A DNA stretch of 64,000 bases from Anaerococcus marasmi (GCF_900290195.1 NZ_OLMF01000004.1:62001-126000), one strand, 5' to 3'. Counted from the stretch's first letter, positions 17,078-25,443 are shown. Numbers and translations are program-made. Notes: generated from the letters alone by a model not told the origin.

Positions 17078-17366
17078 ATGAAAAATTTAGAGCAAATAAG
17101 ACAAGAATCAAAAGAAATAAAAGACAAAATTGACGATACAGAAGAGAGATTAAGGCAACTAAAAAATCAAGAGAAAAATATTAAAACAAGACATAATAAA
17201 AAGAAGAAAAGAAATAACTCATAGGCTAATAACAAGAAGACCAATCTTAGAAAGCCTTATAGAAAATGCAGAAGAACTAACAGACGAAGAAATAAGAATT
17301 CTATTAGAAGAAGCAACAAAGACAAAAGAATTTAAAGAAACACTAAAAATAATAAGAAAAAATTAG
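17078..17366 (+). pseudogene. Frameshifted DUF3847 mobilization gene (copy 1)
   Basis: Homologous to the intact 95-residue gene at 27572, but small indels around 17180-17215 shift the frame and give a TAG at 17222 after 48 codons. The remaining sequence (TKEFKETLK...) continues in another frame to a TAG at 17364. The N-terminal coiled coil and ribosome-binding site AAGGAG are preserved. No oriT follows this copy. The next 240 bases to 17605 hold no gene I can support. Confidence 0.8.
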
Positions 17367-17605
17367 GAAAAATAAAATAACCAAATCTTTTTATTAAGAA
17401 TAATAATAGCAGGACTTGTAATAATGCCATTGCAATGCTAGGGCTTGCGAAGATTGTGGTACTAGTTTCGTATCATTAATATGAAATTAAAAGACCAATT
17501 AAAATAATATTACTGATTGTTATTCAAAAATTAGTTAAAAATTATGTTGTTTTTATAGTTTTGTTATATTTACCTCTTATAATAGAATCATTAAAGGAGG
17601 AAATT

Positions 17606-18349
17606 ATGTCCGAAAAAGTACTTGAAATAAAAAATTTATGTAAATCTTATGGTAAAAGAAAGATTATAAATGATCTGAATATGACTGTGTTTAAAGGAGA
17701 TGTTTATGGTTTTCTCGGAGCAAATGGAGAGGGGAAAACAACTACTATTAGAATGATTACATCATTAATTAGGTCTGATTCTGGAGAAATTTTAATAAAT
17801 GAAAAGTCTGTAATAAAAAATAGAGATCAAGCAATTAAAAATATAGGTGCTATGGTAGAAGCTCCTAAGTTTTATGAAAACCTATCTGGATATGAAAATT
17901 TAAAATTAATGTCAAAACTAATTGATGGCACAAGTGATAAAGATATTAATAAATTACTTGAATTAGTAGGTTTAAAAGATAGGAGCAAAGATAAATTTGC
18001 CTCATACTCCATGGGTATGAAACAAAGACTTGGCATTGCTAATGCCTTATTAGGCAATCCAGATTTAATAATTTTAGATGAACCTACAAATGGACTAGAT
18101 CCGTATGGTATGAGGGATATAAATGAACTTATAGTATCTTTGGCAAAAACTTCTAATAAAACATTTATAATCTCATCCCATCTTCTCCATGAAATGGAAG
18201 GTATTTGCAATAGAGTTGGAATTTTACATGACGGGAAATTATGTATAGAAGGTGATGTAAAAAAATTAGTTTCAGAAAATAATGTTTCTAATCTTGAAGA
18301 ACTTTTCTTTGATAAAGTAGGTGGGAAAAATGAAAGCATTAATTATTAA
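17606..18349 (+). CDS. ABC transporter ATP-binding protein, lantibiotic/bacitracin-immunity type
   Basis: The nucleotide-binding subunit of an exporter of the BcrA/LanF class that removes cell-wall-active peptides from the membrane. Walker A GANGEGKTTT, signature YSMGMKQRLGIA and Walker B LIILDEPTNGLD are present, and the switch His is in ISSHLLHE. The ATG at 17606 is preferred because AAAGGAGG lies 5 bases upstream; an earlier TTG adds an unlikely extension. TATAAT at 17578-17583 may be its -10 box. It overlaps the permease gene and leads a five-gene operon with a two-component system. Substrate specificity is inferred from the layout. Confidence 0.88.
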   Translation: MSEKVLEIKNLCKSYGKRKIINDLNMTVFKGDVYGFLGANGEGKTTTIRMITSLIRSDSGEILINEKSVIKNRDQAIKNIGAMVEAPKFYENLSGYENLKLMSKLIDGTSDKDINKLLELVGLKDRSKDKFASYSMGMKQRLGIANALLGNPDLIILDEPTNGLDPYGMRDINELIVSLAKTSNKTFIISSHLLHEMEGICNRVGILHDGKLCIEGDVKKLVSENNVSNLEELFFDKVGGKNESINY

Positions 18350-19055
18350 TGAATTAGAGAAAATCATTAAATCAAAGATAGGATATGTATTTTTATTGTC
18401 AGCCGGACTTTTGATTTGGATGAATATTACCATGTATGATCCAAAAGAAGGCGTTTGGAATATTGATAGTTTTTATACTTTTCCTGCAAGCCTTTTAGAT
18501 ATTTATATGCAAATATTAATATTTTTCATACCAATTTTAGCAAATACCTTAGTCACTAAGAACCTAGTAGCAGGTACAATGAAATTGAGCATATTGAAAG
18601 AACCGTCAAGAATTAAAAATCTAGTCAGCAAACAAATCGCCTTTATTATATTTTGTATAATGGCAACCACAATTTTTGTTCTCTTGTGCTATTTATTTGG
18701 AATCCTATATTTTAAAAATATGAGTGATTTATCTTTAATAAGACCAGGATTTACAAAAGCTAGTGATTTAATCTATACATTCTTAACTTATGGGAAGATT
18801 CTTTTACCAACAATTACCTACGGCTTATTAAGTATGTCAATAGGATTATTTATAGAAAATGTTAGCCTAGCAAATATCATTTCTATTGTTGGTCTTATAT
18901 TTTTCTTTAATACAAGCATGGGAGAAAAATTTACAATGATAAAAAATGTATCAGCTAATGAATTTAATATTCTAATATTAGCAAGCGGGATATTATTAGC
19001 TTTATTTTTAATAATAAGCAATATTTATTTAGAAAAGAAGGATATTTTATATTAG
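18330..19055 (+). CDS. ABC transporter permease, LanE/BcrB-like
   Basis: The first membrane subunit of the transporter: about 241 residues with six hydrophobic helices (for example FLLSAGLLIWMNITMY near residue 20 and LIFFIPILANTLVTKN). It belongs to the ABC-2 permease family common in lantibiotic-immunity modules. The ATG at 18330 follows TAGGTGGG, which makes it better than the GTG at 18321 that lies within that ribosome-binding site. It starts inside the ATPase gene. Confidence 0.82.
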   Translation: MKALIINELEKIIKSKIGYVFLLSAGLLIWMNITMYDPKEGVWNIDSFYTFPASLLDIYMQILIFFIPILANTLVTKNLVAGTMKLSILKEPSRIKNLVSKQIAFIIFCIMATTIFVLLCYLFGILYFKNMSDLSLIRPGFTKASDLIYTFLTYGKILLPTITYGLLSMSIGLFIENVSLANIISIVGLIFFFNTSMGEKFTMIKNVSANEFNILILASGILLALFLIISNIYLEKKDILY

Positions 19056-19063
19056 GGTAAGAT

Positions 19064-19831
19064 ATGAAAAAATTTATAGATTTTGAGTTATATAAACAAA
19101 GGAAAAATAAATTTTATTATCTATTTTTTCTAATAATTTTAATTTCTCATATAGTAAAAGCGAATCAATTTATTCATACGGATATGAATTGGATGTCATT
19201 TCCCTTAGTTTCAGTTCCAGATACAGTTTTGTTTTTGGTTTTATTTGTGATTTATATATCCTCAGACTTAACAGCTATAGAGTATGAAAAAGGTCTTATC
19301 AAATTACCAATAATGGTAAATGGAGCTCGAAACAATTTAATAAAAGCAAAAATATTAACTATAATCATGTGGCTAATAGCCTTAGTGATTTTTGATATAA
19401 TATCATCTTTTCTAGTTGGAAAAATAATACTTAATGATGGAACAGTTTTAATTTCTGATGGAAAAGATATTTTGCTTGGAGGAGTAAAGTTAGAGGGAAT
19501 AAGAGCCTTCGTTAGTGTATTTTTTAGTGAAATTTCTATTATTTTGCCACTAATATGTTTAGCTATGATTATTGTGTATGGTGGTCTTGTTTTAAAAAAT
19601 GCTTCAAGTGTTATGGGAATGGGCTTTTTATATTATATTCTAAGCTTAATAGGTCCTGAAAAATTAAAATATTTATTTTTAGTAAGACATGTTTATAAAA
19701 TACCATCTCTATTAATCAAAGGGGAATTTGGTATTGAACTTAGCTTGTATATTGCTACTTCATTAATAGGTATTTTAATCTTATATTTTGTCAATATTTT
19801 CTATTTTAAAAGGGTAGAAATATTAAAATAG
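19064..19831 (+). CDS. ABC transporter permease, LanG-like
   Basis: The second membrane subunit, 255 residues with about six hydrophobic segments (YYLFFLIILISHIVKA at the start, LILYFVNIFYFKRV at the end). Paired, unequal permeases after one ATPase are characteristic of LanFEG-type peptide-immunity transporters. It lies 8 bases after the first permease and 11 before the regulator. Strongly AT-rich codon use sets this operon apart from the backbone genes. Confidence 0.8.
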   Translation: MKKFIDFELYKQRKNKFYYLFFLIILISHIVKANQFIHTDMNWMSFPLVSVPDTVLFLVLFVIYISSDLTAIEYEKGLIKLPIMVNGARNNLIKAKILTIIMWLIALVIFDIISSFLVGKIILNDGTVLISDGKDILLGGVKLEGIRAFVSVFFSEISIILPLICLAMIIVYGGLVLKNASSVMGMGFLYYILSLIGPEKLKYLFLVRHVYKIPSLLIKGEFGIELSLYIATSLIGILILYFVNIFYFKRVEILK

Positions 19832-19842
19832 GAGAGGATAGG

Positions 19843-20523
19843 ATGAGTAGGATTTTAATTGTAGAAGATGAACTTGACTTAGCAAATATAATAAAAGATT
19901 ATCTAGTAAAAGAGCTATATGAGGTAGAAATTTTTACAGAAGGTGATAAGGCAATAGAAATTTTTGATAAATTTAAGCCGTCCTTAGTAATATTAGATTT
20001 AATGCTTCCAGGTATGAATGGTTATGAAATCTGCCAAAATATAAGAATAAAATCTACAATACCGATTTTGATTTTGTCGGCAAAAATTGATGAATTTGAT
20101 AAGGTAAAGGGACTTAATCTTGGAGCAGATGATTATATTACCAAACCCTTTAGACTAAGAGAATTACTTGCAAGAGTTAATGCTCAACTTAGAAGAAGCC
20201 AGGTATTTAATAAGGAAAATCTTGAAATAATAGACATAGAAAATATCAGAATATATACTAAAGAATATAAGGTAGAAAAAAATGGTAGGGATCTTGATTT
20301 AAGTAGAAATGAATTTGAACTTTTGGTATTTTTATCTGAAAATCCAAGACAAGTTTTTAGTCGAGAACAACTATATGAGAGAATCTGGGGCTTCGATAGT
20401 TATGGAGATTTAAATACTGTAACCGTTACTATAAACAGACTCCGCCAAAAAATCGAAGATAATCCAAAGAATCCAAAGTATATATTAACAGTTTGGGGAG
20501 TAGGTTATAAATTTGAAATCTAA
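19843..20523 (+). CDS. OmpR-family response regulator
   Basis: A two-component transcription factor: receiver domain at residues about 1-115 with phospho-acceptor Asp in LVILDLMLPGMNG and the Lys of DDYITKPFRLRE, then a winged-helix DNA-binding domain (RNEFELLVFLSENP; TVTINRLRQKIEDNP). The 226 residues are typical. Given its neighbours it likely controls the adjacent ABC transporter in response to antimicrobial peptides. GAGAGGATAGG precedes the ATG. It overlaps the kinase gene by 11 bases. Confidence 0.93.
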   Translation: MSRILIVEDELDLANIIKDYLVKELYEVEIFTEGDKAIEIFDKFKPSLVILDLMLPGMNGYEICQNIRIKSTIPILILSAKIDEFDKVKGLNLGADDYITKPFRLRELLARVNAQLRRSQVFNKENLEIIDIENIRIYTKEYKVEKNGRDLDLSRNEFELLVFLSENPRQVFSREQLYERIWGFDSYGDLNTVTVTINRLRQKIEDNPKNPKYILTVWGVGYKFEI

Positions 20524-21589
20524 ATCACTTAAAAAAAACTTAATAGTATTTGTCATATCAATCATTCTAATACCAATTTTATTTTTGTTGGTCTTAGGAA
20601 TACCAGAAAAAGAACCTAAAAGTATTTTATTATCCATAGCATCAATTTTTTTCTTGATTGCTATAGTAATTGCCATCATATCAACTATATTTTTAGTCTA
20701 CGTCGATAAGATTATTATAAAGCCTATATATAATTTGCTAGATAATTTTAAAAAGTTATCTAAAGGGGAATATGATTTATATATAGAAAATGATAGGGTG
20801 GATGAAATAGGAGAATTATTAGATAATTTTAATAAAATGGTAGCGTCATTAAAATCATATAGGGAAAGAGAAAGCAAAGCAAAGGAAGAAAGAGAAGAGC
20901 TGATATCATCTATAAGCCATGATTTATCAACTCCCATATCTGTAATACAAGCCCACATAGATGGAATAAGTGACGGAGTTGCTGATAGCCAAGAAAAAAA
21001 AGACGAATATATAAGGATAATAAACAAAAAGATCAAACAATTGAATAATCGAATCAAACAACTAAAAGACTATTCATCACTTGGTATATATGACATAGAA
21101 ATAAATAATATCAGAGCTAGAGAATCTTTGGATAGAATTGTAGATGAATTAAATAAATCATTTACAATTGAAATAGAAAATTTATTTTATCAAAATGATA
21201 TAAATGAAAGTACAGTGATAGGTTTATCTGACAGGATGCTTGAAATCATATTAGAAAATTTGTTTTCAAATTCTATAAAATATAGAGGAGAAAATCCATT
21301 GGAAATTGATATAGTTGCAAAAGAAAACCCAGATACAATTATAATAGAATTTAAAGACAATGGAAAGGGCATAGAGAAATCAGAATTAGATAAGATTTTT
21401 AATCCATTGTACACAGTGGATAAAGCTAGGACGACTGATAAAGAATCAATGGGATTAGGCTTATCAATAGTAAAAAAAATACTTAATAATGCTGGAGGAG
21501 ACATAGGGGTAAGAAGTGAGTTTGGACAATATACAGTATTTTTTATAGAGATACCTATAGCTCGCAAAATCGAAATGTGTGTGAAATAA
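20513..21589 (+). CDS. Sensor histidine kinase
   Basis: A membrane kinase partner of the regulator. Two hydrophobic helices at residues about 10-30 and 38-65 enclose almost no extracellular loop, as in intramembrane-sensing kinases of peptide-resistance systems. A HAMP region follows (PIYNLLDNFKKLSKGEYD), then the H-box SSISHDLSTPISVIQ, N-box ENLFSNSIKY, DNGKGIEKSE and GLGLSIVKKI. The start is a TTG at 20513 inside the regulator gene. The short loop and the gene order suggest sensing of bacitracin- or lantibiotic-like peptides; that is inference. Confidence 0.9.
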   Translation: MKSKSLKKNLIVFVISIILIPILFLLVLGIPEKEPKSILLSIASIFFLIAIVIAIISTIFLVYVDKIIIKPIYNLLDNFKKLSKGEYDLYIENDRVDEIGELLDNFNKMVASLKSYRERESKAKEEREELISSISHDLSTPISVIQAHIDGISDGVADSQEKKDEYIRIINKKIKQLNNRIKQLKDYSSLGIYDIEINNIRARESLDRIVDELNKSFTIEIENLFYQNDINESTVIGLSDRMLEIILENLFSNSIKYRGENPLEIDIVAKENPDTIIIEFKDNGKGIEKSELDKIFNPLYTVDKARTTDKESMGLGLSIVKKILNNAGGDIGVRSEFGQYTVFFIEIPIARKIEMCVK

Positions 21590-21676
21590 ATAGGATAAAT
21601 AACCTAGGCGTTAGAAATTAAAAACTCTATCTTCTTTTTTTTATATTAAGCATGGTACTACGTTATTAAACGTGGT
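21590..21676 (+). other. Degraded copy of the DUF3847 leader hairpin
   Basis: The sequence around 21604-21645 (AGGCGTTAGAAATTAAAAAC then TCTATCTTC and a T-run) is a mutated version of the hairpin at 17022 and 27516, but no DUF3847 gene follows. It marks another fragment of the same mobile backbone. Confidence 0.5.
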
Positions 21677-21965
21677 TTCTACTTTAGACCTAGATAACAC
21701 ATAAGAAACAAGATCAAATCAAAAATCTTTTAGTCTAAATTACCAAAAAACTGGTAATGAACTTATGAGTCAAGATGAAATAACTGCAATGGATGGTGGT
21801 AAGTGTATTTATCAGTTAAGAGGAGTAAGACCTTTTATATCTGATAAATTTGATATTACAAAGCATAAGAATTACAAGTCATTGAAAGATTATGATAAGA
21901 AACTTGTTTGTTGTGGAAGAGTATTTAACAAATAGAGATAAGGTAAAGTTAAAATCAAGTTATAA
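21677..21965 (+). pseudogene. TraG/VirD4 coupling-protein remnant (third fragment)
   Basis: In one frame this reads SLNYQKTGNELMSQDEIT, then AMDGGKCIYQLRGVRPF, then ISDKFDITKHKNYK, before a frameshift and a stop at AACAAATAG. It is the best-preserved version of the coupling-protein tail found also at 14950 and 25444, with the DGGKC...RGVRPF core intact. The 5' flank differs from those copies: instead of the MITE edge it has ACGTGGTTTCTAC. No ATPase motifs remain. Confidence 0.6.
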
Positions 21966-22075
21966 AATAAATAGGTTAAACATGTAAATAGAAATTTAGA
22001 AACACAAAAACGTAGTAACGATCGCACAAATGGCTTATATATGATAAGATAATAATATATTATGATGACTATGCA
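21822..22075 (+). repeat. About 253-bp direct repeat, left copy
   Basis: Matches 22834-23086 in the same orientation with scattered substitutions, offset about 1011-1012. It spans the end of the TraG remnant and following noncoding sequence. The two copies flank a fragment of a possible KilA-N-type gene and a GNAT gene, so a local duplication or recombination placed them there. Confidence 0.85.
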
Positions 22076-22252
22076 AGTTTAAATGAGTTATTGGTGCTTG
22101 CAAATATTGAAAGCTATAATGCAATTCTTATTGGTAAAGGTACAGATCAAAAAGAAAGAATGATATAGCTAAGAAATCTTGCTAGAACACAATTGATGTC
22201 ACTTAAAAAAATTGGTGAAAGTGATATTAAAAAAAAAGAGGGAAAGAAATAA
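22058..22252 (+). pseudogene. Fragment of a phage/plasmid regulator-like protein
   Basis: A single frame interrupted by one TAG reads ASLNELLVLANIESYNAI, then a basic segment RNLARTQLMSLKKIGE, ending in a Lys-rich tail at TAA 22250. This style of C-terminus recalls KilA-N-domain proteins of phages and conjugative elements, but the KilA-N domain itself is not present and the match is from memory only. Treat as an unidentified remnant. Confidence 0.3.
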
Positions 22253-22311
22253 TAATTTTCAAATAAAAAGCACATCAGTTACCGAATAAATATATATTTA
22301 AGGTGAAAGTA

Positions 22312-22752
22312 ATGAATGTTAGAGAAATGAATATTAATGATATTAATAAAGTTATTGACCTGTATATTAAATATTATAATAAAATTGAAAAGTCTTGTTG
22401 GTCAGAAAAAACAGCTTTTAAAAGAATACATCAAGTATTAACCATGGAGGATTCATTTTCATTAATTTTGGAAGATAATGAAAACAAAGCCATGGGTTTT
22501 GTTATGGGATATTTTAAGCAATATGATGATATTGTGGGGTATACTCTTGAAGAAATTATAATTGAATATGACGAACAAAATAAAGGTTATGGAAGTAAAC
22601 TTTTAAAGGCGATTGAGGAATTAGCTGTGAAGGAGGGGGCGGCCTGTATTGAATTACAAGCAGTTAACGACAAGATGCATTCCCATTTTTATGGTAAAGC
22701 AGGTTACTTAGATTCTGAGAGCTTTGTAAATAAAGTAAAGTGGCTTGACTAA
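22312..22752 (+). CDS. GNAT-family N-acetyltransferase
   Basis: A 146-residue acetyl-CoA-dependent acyltransferase of unknown substrate. The acetyl-CoA loop is EQNKGYGSKLLKAIEELA (R/Q-x-x-G-x-G/A pattern) near residue 90, and HSHFYGKAGYL is the usual C-terminal Tyr region. The ATG at 22312 is chosen because AAGGTG lies 6 bases upstream; a GTG at 22303 lies in that site. It lies between two copies of a 253-bp repeat and is a possible cargo gene. Confidence 0.82.
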   Translation: MNVREMNINDINKVIDLYIKYYNKIEKSCWSEKTAFKRIHQVLTMEDSFSLILEDNENKAMGFVMGYFKQYDDIVGYTLEEIIIEYDEQNKGYGSKLLKAIEELAVKEGAACIELQAVNDKMHSHFYGKAGYLDSESFVNKVKWLD

Positions 22753-22833
22753 CATTCGATAGAATTAGCATCCATCAGCTTAAAAAAATCATTGAGTTCC
22801 AGAACTGTTGTCATTTACTAAGATTTTACACCC

Positions 22834-23086
22834 GGAGTAAGACCTTTTATATCTGATAAATTTGATATTACAAAGCATAAGAATTACAAGTCATTGGAAT
22901 ATTATGATAAGAAACTTGTTTGTTGTGGAAGAGTATTTAACAAATAGAGATAAGGGAAAGTTAAAATCAAGATATAAAATAAATAGGTTAAACATATAAA
23001 TAGAAATTTAGAAACACAAAGACGTCGTAACGATTACACAAATAGCTTATATATGATAAGTTAATGATATATTATGATGACTATGC
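22834..23086 (+). repeat. About 253-bp direct repeat, right copy (contains a fourth TraG fragment)
   Basis: Starts at GGAGTAAGACC, inside the TraG coding core, and runs to the same endpoint CTATGC as the left copy. Upstream of it, 22753-22833 shows nothing recognisable. The stretch from here to the DUF1016 gene holds only this fragment and one broken gene. Confidence 0.85.
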
Positions 23087-23199
23087 TGATCATTCTTTAG
23101 ACATCATCTTTGAGTATTATCCAATCTGGTCAAACACATAGGGTGGGGCTATATGCCACGCATTATTTTGTATATTTATTTAGAGAAAGGGCGTAGGTT

Positions 23200-23478
23200 A
23201 TGAAAAAAAATTTTAAAAATTTTTATTTTTCTTGAAATAATACTCTTCGCATATATTTTTAATACTTCTATTTACAACATTTACGAAAAGAATAACATTT
23301 CTTCCGAGAATTTGAAGGGTATGTTTTAGAAGAAACTTCTCCAGAAATTCTCGACAAATTTTATACAATATTTACAGAAGAATATTCTCAAAACAAATTA
23401 GAACTTATTAATATTACGCTCACTTCTACAGATAAATCCTTTTATGATTTATATTGCTATCCAGTAGAAAGGATATAA
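23200..23478 (+). pseudogene. Broken gene for a small membrane-anchored protein
   Basis: An ATG at 23200 (GTAGG upstream) opens a frame that, allowing for about two frameshifts, encodes a Lys start, a hydrophobic anchor (IFIFLEIILFAYIF), then a soluble part with EGYVLEETSPEILDKFYTIF and a C-terminus FYDLYCYPVERI. I do not recognise the family. The two required shifts mean it is not expressed as one protein. Confidence 0.4.
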
Positions 23479-23541
23479 AATAGAAGGAACACTATATTTA
23501 TGATATAATTAAAGCAGTTAAGAGGTCAAAGAGGTGCTTGT

Positions 23542-24573
23542 ATGAATAAGAAAAATAACATAGATAGAGTTCATGATGATGTTTTTAATAGTATAAAAAC
23601 ATTAATGGATAAGGCAAGAAATGAAGTCGCAAGAGAAGTCAATAATATTTTGGTGCAAACTTACTGGGAGATTGGACGTATCATTGTAGAAGATGAGCAA
23701 GGTCATTCAGAAAGAGCCGAGTATGGTAAAGAGCTTATAAATGACTTATCTAGACAACTTACAAAGGAGTATGGTAAAGGATTTTCTAAGTCTAATTTAT
23801 TTAATATGAGAAACCTATATTTATCCTATCCAATATTCCAGACACTGTCTGGAAAATTGACCTGGTCACATTATTGTGAACTTTTATCCATTAGCGATGA
23901 GAAAAAGCGAAGTTTTTATGAAAAAGAAAGCATCAACGCAAATTGGTCGGTAAGAGAACTTAAAAGACAAATTAAAACATCGCTTTTTGAAAGATTGCTC
24001 TTATCATCAGGAGAAGAGAACAAAGAAAAAGTCCTAGACCTAGCTTTAAAGGGTAATGAAATAAATAAGGCAGCAGACCTTGTAAAAGATCCTTATGTAT
24101 TTGAATTTTTAGGCTTGCCAGAAGAAAAGCCAATGATGGAAAGTGATTTAGAAAAAGCACTCATAGATCATATCGAAAGATTCTTGCTAGAACTTGGCAA
24201 GGGGTTTATGTATGTAGGTAGTCAGCAAAGGGTAACCCTAGGCAACACTCACTATTACGTAGACATGGTATTTTATAATAAAATATTAAGGTCTTATGTC
24301 TTAATCGAACTAAAAACAAGCAAGCTGATGCCGGAAGCAGTAGGTCAAATAAATATGTATCTCAATTATTATAAGGCAGAAGTCAATGACGAGATGGACA
24401 ATGAACCAATAGGAATAATCCTTTGTACAGATAAGGACGGAGTCCAAGCAGAATACGCATTAGGGAATTTATCAAATAAAATATTCGCATCAAAATACAC
24501 CTTGTATATACCAGACAGGGAAGAGCTTGAAGAACAAGTAGAAAAAGTTATTAAAAAATATAATGAAAAATAA
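23542..24573 (+). CDS. DUF1016/YhcG-type PD-(D/E)XK nuclease
   Basis: A 343-residue protein with the DUF1016 N-terminal helical domain (LVQTYWEIGRIIVEDEQ; RNLYLSYP; WSHYCELLSISDEK) and a C-terminal PD-(D/E)XK nuclease fold: the Asp of YYVDMVFYN and the motif VLIELKTSK form the active site. Homologues are widespread accessory genes, often beside restriction-modification systems or in mobile elements, and their biological role is unsettled. No methylase or helicase is nearby. A TTGTATG context with AGAGG upstream supports the ATG. A terminator follows. Confidence 0.9.
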   Translation: MNKKNNIDRVHDDVFNSIKTLMDKARNEVAREVNNILVQTYWEIGRIIVEDEQGHSERAEYGKELINDLSRQLTKEYGKGFSKSNLFNMRNLYLSYPIFQTLSGKLTWSHYCELLSISDEKKRSFYEKESINANWSVRELKRQIKTSLFERLLLSSGEENKEKVLDLALKGNEINKAADLVKDPYVFEFLGLPEEKPMMESDLEKALIDHIERFLLELGKGFMYVGSQQRVTLGNTHYYVDMVFYNKILRSYVLIELKTSKLMPEAVGQINMYLNYYKAEVNDEMDNEPIGIILCTDKDGVQAEYALGNLSNKIFASKYTLYIPDREELEEQVEKVIKKYNEK

Positions 24574-24590
24574 AATATAAATTATAAGGA

Positions 24591-24620
24591 GAAGTAGAGA
24601 AAAAATTTACTTCTTTTTTT
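24591..24620 (+). terminator. Terminator after the DUF1016 gene
   Basis: GAAGTA (24591-24596) pairs with TACTTC (24608-24613), followed by seven T. It separates the nuclease gene from the chimeric gene. Confidence 0.75.
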
Positions 24621-24638
24621 ATTGCAAAGAGGATTAGA

Positions 24639-25202
24639 ATGGCAGCAAACAAAAGATATTATTGGATAAAACAAAAAGAAGAATTTTTCACAGACAAGAG
24701 GATAAAAAGATTAAGAAGAATATCGGGAGAAGATACCTACACGATAATCTACCTCAAACTTCTACTACTAAGCCTAAAAGATGATGGCAAAGAAACTGTA
24801 GCAGCAATTGACCAAGAAGATGTAGAAATTGACTTTTCTAAAGTACAAATCGAAGATATCTACGAAGATGTAGACTTTGATACCTTTAGCAAATCAGACT
24901 TCAGGGCAGTTAAAGTTAAAGATTGTGTAGAAGTACCAAAGAGTAAGAAGCTTTTACAATTCACCCTAGATGATGGAACTGGTGAGGATAGAACAATCCT
25001 ATCAGGAATTAAGGATTACTATAATCCAGAAGATCTAGTAGGAAGAACTCTACTTGCTATAGTAAACCTACCTCCAAGAAAGATGATGGGAGTAGAAAGC
25101 CAAGGAATGCTATTATCAGCAGTCCACGAAGAAGAAGGCGAAGAAAAACTAAACCTAATCATCCTATCAAACAGAATTACTGGTGGAGCAAAATTATATT
25201 AA
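24639..25202 (+). CDS. Chimeric protein: phage replisome-organizer N-terminus fused to LysRS tRNA-binding domain
   Basis: A 187-residue open frame with two unrelated halves. Residues 1-55 (YYWIKQKEEFFTDKRIKRL; DTYTIIYLKLLLLSL) match the start of the phage replisome organizer N-terminal domain, which normally continues into a longer DNA-binding protein. From residue 56 (base 24806) it is the LysRS C-terminal tRNA-binding domain, about 97% identical in DNA to lysS 14311-14707. The frame is intact across the junction and has AGAGGATTAG before the ATG. Substitutions relative to LysRS include Ala to Pro (NLPPRKMMG) and Pro-Ala to Thr-Gly near the end. It may be a recombination by-product or a free tRNA-binding protein; the sequence alone cannot decide. 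Confidence 0.75.
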   Translation: MAANKRYYWIKQKEEFFTDKRIKRLRRISGEDTYTIIYLKLLLLSLKDDGKETVAAIDQEDVEIDFSKVQIEDIYEDVDFDTFSKSDFRAVKVKDCVEVPKSKKLLQFTLDDGTGEDRTILSGIKDYYNPEDLVGRTLLAIVNLPPRKMMGVESQGMLLSAVHEEEGEEKLNLIILSNRITGGAKLY

Positions 25203-25220
25203 AAGAACACGCTAATTATT

Positions 25221-25255
25221 AAACTGGGGTTTGTTATGAATCCCAGTTTAATTTT
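25221..25255 (+). terminator. lysS-type terminator (copy 2)
   Basis: The same AAACTGGG/CCCAGTTT stem and T-run as at 14726, following the chimeric gene, with a few flanking substitutions. Confidence 0.85.
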
Positions 25256-25269
25256 ATATTAAGTATGAT

Positions 25270-25443
25270 GGGGCTGTTGCAAAACTATGAATAACCATCG
25301 TACCATCGTTAGAAGGTTCTCTTAGGAAATTTTACCTCTCCTGGCCGGTGGGCCGATCGGTGCCTGCCGGATGAAGGAGGCAAAATTGACGTGGAGGTTC
25401 TTCTAACGATAATGGTACGATTTATTCATTCTGCAACAGCCCC
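25270..25443. mobile_element. 174-bp MITE (copy 2)
   Basis: Identical by reading to the element at 14776-14949, with tips GGGGCTGTTGCA and TGCAACAGCCCC. It was duplicated as part of the large repeat and not by separate insertion, because both flanks match too. Confidence 0.8.

Larger units (their letters stand above)
14311..17366 (+). repeat. Copy 1 of the 3.05-kb direct repeat anchored in lysS
   Basis: This block matches 24806-27859 in the same orientation at a constant offset of 10494-10495 bases. It contains the lysS tRNA-binding domain, terminator, MITE, TraG remnant, ClbS-like gene, SRPBCC gene, SAP gene and a DUF3847 gene. Reading both copies side by side gives about 12 differences in the 397 bases of lysS, almost none from the MITE through the ClbS gene, a few in the SRPBCC and SAP genes, and many (about 25 in 290) in the DUF3847 end. 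Confidence 0.93.

Noticed and set aside
17367-17605. Possible gene remnant between the repeat and the ABC operon
   Set aside because: Short frames are interrupted repeatedly and show no recognisable motif; nothing could be supported.
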